From Colius striatus (taxonomy: Eukaryota > Chordata > Aves > Coliiformes > Coliidae), in NCBI RefSeq assembly GCF_028858725.1, contig NC_084789.1, forward strand, positions 40,589,211 to 40,653,210: a stretch of 64,000 nucleotides of DNA. Reading direction: 5' to 3'. The notes under the pieces are model-generated. The model worked only from the letters and a program-made list of their open reading frames with translations, searched no databases and was not told the origin of the DNA. The translations under genes and the position numbers were made by a program. Of the stretch, positions 44,050-53,871 are shown one piece after another. The first letter of the stretch is position 1. Each line of letters starts with the position of its first letter.

Positions 44050-44812
44050 GTGCTGGTCACGGAGCCTTGCTGTAATGCAGCTTATCTTACACTTTGTAAT
44101 GTTTGGGACATGATGCTACTAACACTGACTCTGTGCTGCGCTCTAACCTTGATAGCTTTGCTAAGCTGGCTATATGATTTTTGTGAAAAGGATGAAAGGG
44201 CCTGGGAACATGATGGCCCAAATAATAATTGTGAGTCTCATTCTGTTACTGATGGATTTACTGTGCTGTGGGAGCTGTCTTGTGAAGGTCATGGGGCAAA
44301 GCACCTCTTTCCCCTCAGCTCGGACTGATGTAGACAATTTTGTTATACAGACTTCCCAGGTCCTTAGTCACCCTTATATGAGAGTTTTAATATTACTAAT
44401 TAACATGGTTGGTATATTACATATCTTGTGGAGTCTGGACACATCTGAGTATCAGAGAGGACAAATTTGGGATGGAAACATGTTAAAATGCCCCCTAAAG
44501 CGGCCAGTCCCTGGGTGGCAGGGTGTGTGGATGAATTTGGGCAAATTCCTAGGACGGTTATCACCTCCTGTAACCTGGGATTTTACACCTGAACAGATAA
44601 AAAACCCTGCTTTACTGGCACACCACCTGATAGAAGGGTGTCTTACCTACCCCAATGAGGCCCATCAGGTTCAGGCACTATACTGGGGCCTAGCCTCTGC
44701 CTACCGAGCCGCACTCCAGTCCTCTCAGAGAACTATGGCCGAGGTGGAAATTCAAAGTTTATCTGAGACCACCATGGGAATCAAACAACAACCACAGTGG
44801 TTGCCCCAGTAG
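44050..44812 (+). pseudogene. ERVL gag N-terminal region with hydrophobic segments
   Basis: Two overlapping frames (44050-44328 and 44174-44812) lie between the PBS and the capsid-like part. The first encodes a leucine-rich segment (MMLLTLTLCCALTLIALLSW). The second begins near AQIIIVSLILLLMDLLCC, then has MRVLILLINMVGILHILW, two further membrane-type helices, and then a soluble part (WQGVWMNLGKFLGRL, LLAHHLIEGCLTYPNEAHQV). The frame stops at 44810-44812, but the next frame (44797-45003) continues the same alignment with the nested copy. I do not recognise this region as a known matrix domain. Confidence 0.6.
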
Positions 44813-45904
44813 TGAAAAAGAGACAGTGGACAAGGAGGTCAAGTCCATATCCTCGATTAGTAAGGGCAGAAGAGGAGGAAGAGGAAAGGTTAGAAGAAGA
44901 AGCTGGTCCTTCAGTAAGGAGATCAGGAGAAGGAGTGAAAGAAAGCGAAAAGGAAATGGAAACTACTCGGTCCCTCACCTCAACAGATCTTAGAGATATG
45001 TGAAAAGATTGCAGTCGCCAGCCAGGTGAGCGGATTGGTGCCTGGCTGCTCTGATGTTGGGATAACAGGGCTGACAGTCAGCAATTGGAAGGTAGAGAAG
45101 CCCAACAGCTGGGATCTCTTGCTAGGGATCGGGGAATTGATAGAGGCATTGGAAAGAAGACCTCTTTGGAAACGTCTCCTCTCAAGTGTAAGGGCAAGAT
45201 ACCCATTCAAGGAAGATCTTGTAAATGCCCGAGGAAAGTGGACTAGAGCTGATGAAGGCATCCAATACCTAAGGGAATTAGCTGTGTTGGAAGTCATCTA
45301 TGGTGATCTAGATAATGGTGAGGCGTCCACAGATCCAGACGATGTCCAGTGTACACGGGCCATGTTGAGAAAAGTGATTCAGAGTGCCCCAGCTACGTAT
45401 TCTAATATCTTGGCAATGGTGTATCATCCAGACATGGATATACCAACAGTGGAGAGAGTATCTTCTTGGTTACAGAACTATGAAGAGAGCCTCTGCACTT
45501 CTTCACCAGTGTGGGATGATGGCCTGACTGCCAGAACTGCCCCAAGAATTCGGTCATCCACTGTCCTGACCAGGGGAAAAGGAAGTCCCAGACGCAGGAG
45601 TACACCACGAAATGAACTCTTTTTGCTCTTTTTGCGTGGCCAAGGAGAGTATATGAGGAAATGGGATCGTGAACCCACTTTTAAGCTGGAAGCGCGTGTA
45701 CGTGAACTAAGGGGGAAGACAGCTGTTAGAAAAGGACCAGCCAAGAGGACTGTCAGCATAGTAGCTGCCAGAACAAAAGAGGACAATCAGCAATCTCCAA
45801 GACATAGAAGAACTGCAACCACTTCCTTCGATGCCAATGAGGAGACTTCAGGTCTAAAATTGCAAGGATCAGATAGCGAATACTCTGATGAAGAACAGAA
45901 ATAG
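44797..45904 (+). pseudogene. ERVL gag, acidic linker and capsid-like part
   Basis: The acidic, charged linker (EEEEEERLEEEAG) at 44797-45003 is followed by the capsid-like region at 45026-45904. Shared with the nested copy are RYPFKEDLV, GKWTRADEGIQYLRELAV, PDDVQCT, QSAPATYSN and QNYEESL. The C terminus is basic (RRRSTPRNELF, VRELRGKT) with no CCHC knuckle. A frame change occurs near 45000-45030. The last codon is followed by TAG (45902-45904) and pol continues in the same frame. Confidence 0.78.
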
Positions 45905-48824
45905 AGGGTCCCTGCCTCCAGCCAGGAGGAGGAAAGGGATGACCGAATCTACTGGACTATGTGGGTTCGATGGCCTGGCACATCAAACCCACAAAGGTAT
46001 AAAGCCTTAGTAGACACAGGGGCACAGTGTACATTGATGCCATCGAGGTATAGAGGCACAGATTCTGTCTGGATCTCTGGAGTGACAGGGGGATGTGAAG
46101 AATTATCTGTATTATCTGTATTAGCTTAACAGGGACCAAATGGGAAAAACACCCCATTGTGACTGGTCCAGAGGCCCCTTGTATTCTTGGCATAGATTAC
46201 CTCAGGAGAGGATACTTCAAAGACCCCAAGGAGTATCGATGGGCTTTTGGTATAGCCACTGTAGATACAGAGAAAATCAAACAACTCTCCAGTTTACCTG
46301 GCCTCTCAGAAGACCCTTTTGTTGTGGGATTGCTGCAAGTTCAAGAGCAACAGGTACCAATTGCTACCAGGACGGTGCACCGGAGGCAATCAAGATTCCC
46401 TGGATCCCATCCGTGAGTTGATTCATCAATTGGAGGCTCAAGGAGTAATTAGCAAAACTCATTCCCCATTTAATAGTCCCATATGGCCTGTGAAAAAATC
46501 TGATGGAGGGTGGAGGTTAACAGTAGACTATCGTGGCCTGAACGAAGTGACACCACCACTGAGTGCTGCTGTACCAGACATGTTAGAGCTCCAGTATGAA
46601 CTGGAGTCAAAAGCAGCCAAGTGGTATGCTACGATTGACATCGCTAATGCATTTTTCTCAATTCCTTTGGCAGCAGAGTGCAGGCCAAAATTTGCTTTCA
46701 CATGGAGAGGTGTCCAATCGATTGCCCCAGGGGTGGAAACACAGTCCTACTATTTGTCATGGTCTAATCCAAACTGTGCTGGAAATGGGTGATGCCCCCG
46801 AACATTTACAGTACATTGATGACATAATTGTATGGGGCAACAAGGCAGAAGAAGTGTTTGAGATAGGGAAGAGAATAATTCAGATTCTCCTAAAAGCTGT
46901 TTTTGCTGTAAAAAGAAACAAAGTAAAGGGACCTGCACAAGAGATCCAGTTTTTGGGCATAAAATGGCAAGATGAGTGTCGGCATGTGCCTATGGATGTT
47001 GTGAACAAAATAGCGACTATGTCTCAACCAACTAATAAGAAAGAAACGCAAGCTTTCCTGGGCCTTGTGGGATTCTGGAGGATGCATATCCCAGGTTATA
47101 GTCAGCTTGTGAGCCCTCTTTTTAGAGTAACCAGAAAGAAGAACTGTTTTGAGTGGGGCCTTGAGCAACAACAAGCTTTTCAACAAATTAAACAGGAAAT
47201 AGCTCGTGCAGTCACCCTTGGGCCCATCCGTACAGGATCAGATGTGCAGAATATCCTCTACACTGCCGCTGGAGAGCCATGGTCTCACCTGGAGCCTCTG
47301 GCAGAAAACATCTGGAGAAACCCAAGGTCGACCATTAGGAGCCGAGGATATCGAGGATCAGAAGCCCACTACACCCCAACTAAAAAAGAAATACTAGCAG
47401 CATATGAGGGACTTCAAGCTGCTTCAGAAGTCATTGGCACAGAAGCTCATCTCCTCTTGGCACCACGTCTGCCTGTGTTACACTGGATGTTCAAAGGGAA
47501 AACCCCTTCTATACATCATGTAACCAGCGCTACATGGAGTAAGTGGATGGCGTTGATTACACAACGATCTCGGCTGGGGAAATCTAATCGCCCAGGAATC
47601 TTGGAAGAGATCATGGACTGGCCAGAAGGCAGAGATTTTGGAGCATCGCCTGAGGAAGTAGCTCGTGCCAAAGAGGCACCACCATATAATGAACTATCAG
47701 AAAATGAGAGGCATTATGCTTTGTTTACTGATGGATCCTGCCGCATGGTAGGAAATCATCGTAAGTGGAAAGCTGCTGTGTGGAGTCCCACATGACGAGT
47801 TGTTGAGGCCACTGAAGGAGAAGGTGAGTCGAGTCAGTTTGCTGAAGTGAAAGCCATCCAACTAGCTCTAAAGATTGCAGAACAAGAGAAGTGGCCAGTA
47901 CTCTATCTTTATATAGACTCCTGGATGGTGGCTAATGCTCTATGGGGATGGCTACAGCAATGGAAGAAGACCAACTGGCAGCACAAGGGTAAACCCATCT
48001 GAGCTGCTGCATTATGGCAAGACATTGCTGCTTGGGTGGAAAACATGACTCTGAAAATACGTCATGTAGATGCTCACGTGCCCAAAAGCCGTGCCACTGA
48101 AGAACAATGGAACAACCTGTGGGGAGTTTTGTGGAGACTTGGATAGAGAAAAGAGGACATGATAGAATACAGCTGGTTAGGCAGTAAGCACTAAGCGATA
48201 AGCTATTGGACTCCTGCTCAAGGCCGTGAGAGCAAGAGAGCTGTATGATAACAGGATGAAAAAGCAGGAGCTTAGTTTGGGTTAAGCAGCCACAAGTATC
48301 TGGAGTATGTTGAAACAAGGGCGAGGTTTGCACCTAACTGGGAACCAATGATGAGCTTAGCTTTTGCAATATGTATGAGCCTGATTATTGTATCTATAAA
48401 AGAGTTGTATCTTTGCAAATAAAGTTGAGACTTGTTGCACTACAGGGTGGGCTTGTCTCCCGTCGTCTTCAGCAACAACCAACAGGTAGACAAAGCTGCC
48501 AAAATTGAAGTAACTCAGGTAGACCTAGACTGGGAGCGCAAAGGTGAGCTATTTATAGCTCAGTGGGCCCATGAAACATCAGGACATCTGGGAAGAGATG
48601 CAACATATAGATGGGCTCGTGATCGAGGGGTGGACTTGACCATGGAAGCCATTACACAGGTCACCCACGAATGTGAAACGTGTGCTGCAATCAAGCGAGC
48701 CACACGAATCAAGTCTCCCTGGAACAGAGGCCGATGGCTGGGTTTTCAATATGGTGAGGCCTGGCAAATTGACTATGTTGGACCACTACCACGAACACAT
48801 CAAGGCCGAAGAAACCTTTAAAGC
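45905..48824 (+). pseudogene. ERVL pol (protease, RT, RNase H, start of integrase)
   Basis: Protease ALVDTGAQCTLMPS is at about 46003-46045. RT in overlapping frames (46319-46792, 46596-47795) has FNSPIWPVKK, LTVDYRGLNEV, IDIANAFFSIPL, WKHSPTICHGLIQ and the catalytic LQYIDDIIVW (about 46808-46836). RNase H begins at ALFTDGSCRM (about 47720); integrase has HETSGHLGRDATY, HECETC and EAWQIDYVG (48432-48821). Breaks: TAA near 46127, frame changes near 46390 and 46720, TGA at 47793-47795 and 48000-48002, and a solo LTR at 48118-48474. It ends where provirus B begins. Confidence 0.87.
48118..48474 (+). repeat. Short solo LTR in ERVL pol, 6-base TSD
   Basis: The 357-base LTR runs from TGTGGGGAGTTTTGTGG to CTTCAGCA and is flanked by ACAACC at 48112-48117 and 48475-48480. 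A CTATAAAAG promoter box (about 48392) and AATAAAG (about 48418) lie inside. The six-base duplication and small size fit a class II (ERVK/alpharetrovirus-like) LTR. Confidence 0.9.
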
Positions 48825-50142
48825 CACATATCTTTTGGCCTGTTTTTGGATCTTTTGAGGACTGGATTTTCCAGGCTTTAAATATATATGTTAATTCAAA
48901 GGAACCATTTAGTCAGGAGGAAAGTGATTATGCAGGATTATGGGTTAGGACTTCACGTCCTTTTCCGGCCTCAATACTTACATTGAAAGCAGATGAAAAG
49001 TTTGAGGAAGAAGAAGGGGATAAAAATAGAAAAGTAAAGGAAAAAGATGATAAATGGGAGCCACTGGATAACTTACCGCCTCCATATTCTAACAATCCAC
49101 CTCCGGTGGCGGCTCCCCCTCCGGTGGCCGTAGTACCCCCACCAGTGCCACCGTTGCCCCTGCCTCCACCACCAACAGCACCGGAATTAGATCTACCTCT
49201 GGCTGCATTTACGAGAAGTAGGACTGCCACATCTGAGGGAGCTTCTCTATATCCCTTACGAGAAGTACCCCTCGGAGGTAATAAGGGAGGCATTGGGTTT
49301 GTGGCAGTCCCATTAAATACCACAGATGTAAGAAATTTTAAGAAAGAAATGGGGACCCTATTAGATGATCCCCTTGGGGTAGCTGAAAAATTAGGCCAAT
49401 TCTTAGGCCCCAATACTTATACCTGGGAAGAAATACAATCTATTTTAGGGATCTTATTTACTGATGAGGAAAGGGGTATGATTAGACAAGCTGGAATGAG
49501 AATTTGGGAAAGACAAAATCAGGCTGGACCTCCTGGGGATCATAAATGGCCAAATATGGGATCATCAACAACCCCAAGGAAGGCAGAACATGAGAGACCT
49601 GAGAACATTAATTATCCAAGGGACAAGAGAAGCGGTCCCCCGAGGACAAAACATTAATAAAGCATTTAATGAGGAACAAGGGAAAGACGAATCACCAACG
49701 GAATGGTTAGAAAGGTTAAGAAAAAGTTTACAAATGTATTCTGGAATAGATCCAAATACAGTGGCTGGGACTGCCCCCCTTAGAACACAATTTGTAGCAA
49801 AATCTTGGGGGGATATAAGAAGAAAATTGAAAAAATTAAAGGACTGGCAAAATAGAGGGTTAGAGGAATTACTTAGAGAAGCTCAAAAAGTCTACATAAG
49901 GAGGGACGAAGAAAAGCAAGAAGCAAAAGCAAAAAATCTTTGTAGCAGCCATAAGAGAGAGTAAGGAAACTGAAATCTCATCTGGGGAGAAAGGGAAAAA
50001 GAAAATAGAGATGACACCCAGGGGATGACCTTCTAGAGAGAGGTCTAGTATTCCCATCTGTTACTACTGTAACAAGAAGGGGCATATTCAGAAGAACTGT
50101 AGAAAACGGGAACAAGATGAAAAAATGTTTAAAGAAGAATAG
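48825..50142 (+). pseudogene. Provirus B gag
   Basis: A partial matrix (GSFEDWIFQALNIYVNSKEP) leads into a proline-rich p12-like region with a PPPY late domain (LPPPYSNNPPP, about 49074-49106). Capsid begins near YPLREVPLGGNKGGIGFVAV and continues in a second frame (49590-49964) with the major homology region (ESPTEWLERLRKSLQMYSGI). One zinc knuckle, CYYCNKKGHIQKNC, is at about 50061-50102. Breaks: frame changes near 49590 and at an A-run near 49935, and a TGA near 50027. Gag ends in TAG at 50140-50142, followed in frame by protease. Confidence 0.87.
50140..50142 (+). promoter_or_regulatory. In-frame UAG between gag and pol of provirus B
   Basis: GAA TAG GGG AGT CAG GGG, with the protease frame continuing unchanged. 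UAG followed by a purine-rich GGR-AGT/GGT-CAG-GG stretch is the arrangement at the gammaretroviral readthrough site. Confidence 0.72.
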
Positions 50143-52263
50143 GGGAGTCAGGGGCTATATTTGTTGGGGACTTCAACATCAACAGAGCCCTTGATAAAAT
50201 TACTAATAGGTCCCCATAAGGAAGAAGTTTTATTTTTAGTCGATACGGGTGCTGAAAAGTCAACCATCCAAAAGCTCCCAAAAGGGATAGAAAAAGAGAA
50301 AAATTATGTCAGTAACTGGGGCAAAAGGAGAACCCTTTAAAGTGCCCATTCTAAAAGATGTAGAAATAGAGTCAGAGAAGAAAATTTGCCTTAATGATTT
50401 GTTGTTACTCCCTGAAGCAGAATATAATTTACTGGGGAGAGATCTGATCCTGAAATTAAATCTAAGCATCCAGAGTCAAGGGGACAAGTTACAGATTAAG
50501 TTATATCCCCTAACACAAGAAGATGAGAAAAATATTAATCCCTTAGTATGGTATAAAGAGGGAGAAACTGGAAAAATACAAATGGACCCCATAAGTGTTC
50601 AAATAATAGACCCACATCGCCCAATAAGAATCAAACAATACCCCATATCCATAGAAGGTCGGAAGGGGTTAAAACCGGTGGTTGACAGACTTTTAGAACA
50701 GGGGACTTTGGAACCCTGTATGTCACCCCATAATACACCTATCCTCCCCGTAAAGAAACCAGATGGATCATATAGAATGGTACAAGATCTAAGGGCTGTA
50801 AATCAGCAAACCATCACTAAATTCCCTGTGGTGGCAAATCCTTATACTCTATTGAGTATTGATATTCTCCAAAATATACTTGGTATAGTGTGATAGATTT
50901 AAAAGATGAATTTTGGGCTTGTCCTTTGGAAGAGGGATCCAGAGATTATTTTGCTTTTGAATGGGAGGATCCTGAGAGAGGACGAAAGCAACAACTAAGA
51001 TGGACCATGCTGCCACAGGGGTTTACGGAATCACCAAATCTATTTGGACAAACTTTAGAAAGAATTTTTCAGGATTTTATAATACCCAAAGAAATTAAAT
51101 TATTGCAGTATGTAGATGATCTATTAGTGGCAGGGGAAACTGAGGAAGAGACTAGAAAGGCTACCATAAAGTTGTTAAACTTTTTGGGAGAGAGAGGATT
51201 GAAAGTGTCCCGGTCAAAATTACAATTTGTAGAACAAGAAGTAAAATACCTAGGACATTGGCTAAATAGAGAAAGAAAAAAATTAGACCCTGAACGAGTA
51301 TCTGGAATTTTATTTTTAAGACCACCAAAAACAAAAAAAGAAATTTGGCAGATATTAGGATTGTTAGGATATTGCAGACCATGGCTTGAAAATTATAGTG
51401 AGAAAGTAAAATTTTTATATAACAAATTAACTAACAACCAACTTAAGTGGCTTGCAGAAGATGACCAGAGATTTGAGGAAATAAAGAGTGCATTAATACA
51501 AGCACCTGTACTGAGTCTCCCAGACTTAGAGAAACCTTTTTATCTTTTTGTAAATACCTCAAATCAAACAGAGTATGGAGTCCTCACTCAGGACTGGGCA
51601 GGAACCAAAAAGCCTGTGGGATATTGCTCTAAACTACTTGACCCAGTAAGCAGAGGATGGTCCGCTTGTCTCTAAGCCCTAGTCGTGACAGCTTTATTAA
51701 TAGAGGAAGCCAGGAAAATTACCTTTAGTGCACCCTTAAAAGTGTACACCCCACATAATGTTAGGACAGTTTGACAACAAAAAGCAGGAAAATGGTTAAC
51801 GGATAGTCGGATTTTAAAATATGAAGCAATATTAATAGATTCCCCTGACCTAGAATTAAAAGTAACATCTGCACAGAGCCCAGCACAATTTTTATTTGGA
51901 GAACCATTAGAGGTACTACAACACAATTGTTTAGAAATAATCGAGACCCAAACAAAAGTTAGACCTGACTTAAGAGATACTGAACTAAAAGAAGGGGAAA
52001 TACTGTTCATCGACGGATCTTCTCGAATGGTGGAGGGAAAGAGAAAATCGAGGTATGCAATAATAAATAAAGGGTTAGATATAGTAAGAGTCAGGACCCT
52101 TGAGCCCAACATGGTCAGCTCAAGCTTGTGAGTTGTATGCCCTTTAGTTGTATGCCTTAGAATTATTGAAAGGAAAGAGCGGGACTATATTCACAGACTC
52201 TAAATATGCATATGGGATAGTACATACTTTTGGAAAAATTTGGGAAGAAAGAGGCTTAATTAA
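50143..52263 (+). pseudogene. Provirus B pol, part 1: protease, RT, RNase H start
   Basis: Protease has LVDTGAEKS (about 50237-50263), then a frame change in an A-run near 50295. RT: HNTPILPVKKPDGSYRMVQD, then a frame change near 50885; frame 50890-51675 has LPQGFTESPNLFGQ and the catalytic LLQYVDDLLVAG (about 51100-51135), thumb and connection. Stops lie at 51673-51675, 51772-51774 and 52129-52131. RNase H begins at EILFIDGSSRM (about 51997) and includes IFTDSKYAYG before the ERVL insertion at 52269. Confidence 0.88.
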
Positions 52264-52268
52264 TACCC

Positions 52269-52704
52269 TGTCGTGGTTTTGCCCAGCCGGGAACAAAGAG
52301 CCACGAGGGTGCTCGCTCACTCCTCCCCTCCCGGTGGAGTGGGAAGGGGAACCAGAGAAAAAGGGGAAAAACCCGCGTAGGTTGAAATAAGAGCGGTTTA
52401 ATAGAACAACAATAAGAATGAACAGGTTCAGGGGGAAAAAGGAACAGTTTTAACAGTACACGAGGGGAATATACAAAAGGAATGGCGCGTGCCGCGGCTG
52501 CTCACCACCCAGGACCCGACGCGACTCCCCCTCCGACCGGTAGCCCCGCCCGTGCTCCCGAAGTCCCGCCCCCTGCTTCTAGGTACTGGGCATGATGTCA
52601 GTATGGTATCGAATACCTGTTGGCCAGCCCAGGTCAGCTGCCCATGCTGTGCCCCTTCCTACTTCCTCCTCAAAGTTAACTCTATCCTAGCCAAAACCAG
52701 GACA
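52269..52704 (-). repeat. 3' LTR of nested ERVL
   Basis: 436 bases. On the minus strand it begins TGTCCTGGTTTTGG and ends AAAACCACGACA. Compared with the 5' copy it lacks about 11 bases (CGACTAGCTCC-type segment) and has very few substitutions. Confidence 0.95.
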
Positions 52705-53099
52705 TTCCACCCCTTATTCTATACCATCTACATCATGCCTAGTTTCACAATATACAACATCTGAGCACCACATTTCCTCTCCCTGAAAAAATAGGGGCAC
52801 ACACAGAGAAGTATATCATTCCCTCAGTTTATAGGCCACCCCCCTAACATTCCCATTAAGTCCATTTGGCTGTTTAGGTGTGTCTTATCTGTAAGTTGAA
52901 AGCACTGATCTTGAGGACGTCACTGGGCACCAATTCACATTCTGCTATTCTGTATCTTGCTTGTCCATGTCCATCTTTCGGTGATCTGGGTGGTCCTTAC
53001 TGTAGTGTCAGTGGTATGGCATAGAGCAACTATGGTAATGACGACATATAACAACAATGTTATTTAACAACTAACATAATACAATTTGATTCAACGAAT
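52705..53099 (-). other. Polypurine tract and env-less 3' region of nested ERVL
   Basis: A purine run (AAGGGGTGGAA on the minus strand, about 52705-52717) lies against the 3' LTR. The rest holds no reading frame of note, so no env gene is present. Confidence 0.7.
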
Positions 53100-53871
53100 T
53101 CACAGGCTATTCTCACCCAAAATCAATTTTCCTTGAGGTACACACTGGGTTGTCCCATCCTTACACATCACCCACCAAGTGTACCCAGGTCCCTGAGCAA
53201 AAACAATCCCACGAATGGGTTTACCTTTACCCAAGGTAGGACTCACCCATACTGCTTTCCCTAACAGATCTTTTACGTGCACTACAGGGACTTTATCCCC
53301 TTCTACAGTATGTAAAAGTTCCGATTGGGCAGGGCCAGCTCTGTTCACAGATCCTCTGGAGTTGACTAGCCAGGTGGCCTTTTCTAAATTTGTGTCCCAA
53401 TGTTTGAATGTTCCACCCCCCCATTGCTCTCAGTGTGGTCTTCAATAGTCCATTGTGTCGTTCAACTTTTCCTGAGGCTGGTGCATGATAGGGGATGTGA
53501 TAAACCCATTCAATGCCATGCTCTTTGGCCCAGGCATCTATGAGGTTGTTCCTGAAGTGCGTCCCATTGTCTGACTCAATTCTTTCTGGGGTGCCATGTC
53601 GCCAGAGGACTTTCCTTTCAAGGCCCTGGATGGTGCTCCGAGCGGTGGCATGAGACACAGGATACGTTTCCAACCAGCCGGTGGTCGCCTCCACCATTGT
53701 GAGCACATGTCGTTTGCCTTGGCGAGTCTGTGGCAGTGTGATATAATCAATCTGCCAAGCCTCTCCGTATTTATATTTCTGCCATCGTCCTCCATACCAT
53801 ATGGGCTTCCACCGCTTGGCTTGTCTGATTGTAGCACGTCTCACACTCATGGACAACCTGTGCAATGGCAT
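53100..53871 (-). pseudogene. Nested ERVL integrase, catalytic and C-terminal parts
   Basis: Frame 53293-53871 holds the DDE core: WQIDYITLPQT with the first Asp, ESDNGTHFRNN with the second Asp, and HAPASGKVERHNG with the Glu. A further frame at 53100-53348 carries the C-terminal part (PVVHVKDLLGKAVWV, KLILGENS). Frame changes near 53830 (from the upstream pol frame) and near 53370 break the gene. Confidence 0.85.

Larger units (their letters stand above)
43420..48824 (+). mobile_element. ERVL-type (class III) provirus, 3' truncated
   Basis: Order: LTR 43420-43959, tRNA-Lys PBS 43967-43984, hydrophobic N-terminal gag region, capsid-like gag, protease, RT, RNase H and the start of integrase, ending near 48824 where provirus B sequence begins. 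Pol is closely related to the better preserved nested copy at 52269-58521. There is no zinc knuckle in gag and no env, both usual for ERVL. Many stops and frame changes make it clearly older than the nested copy. Confidence 0.88.
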
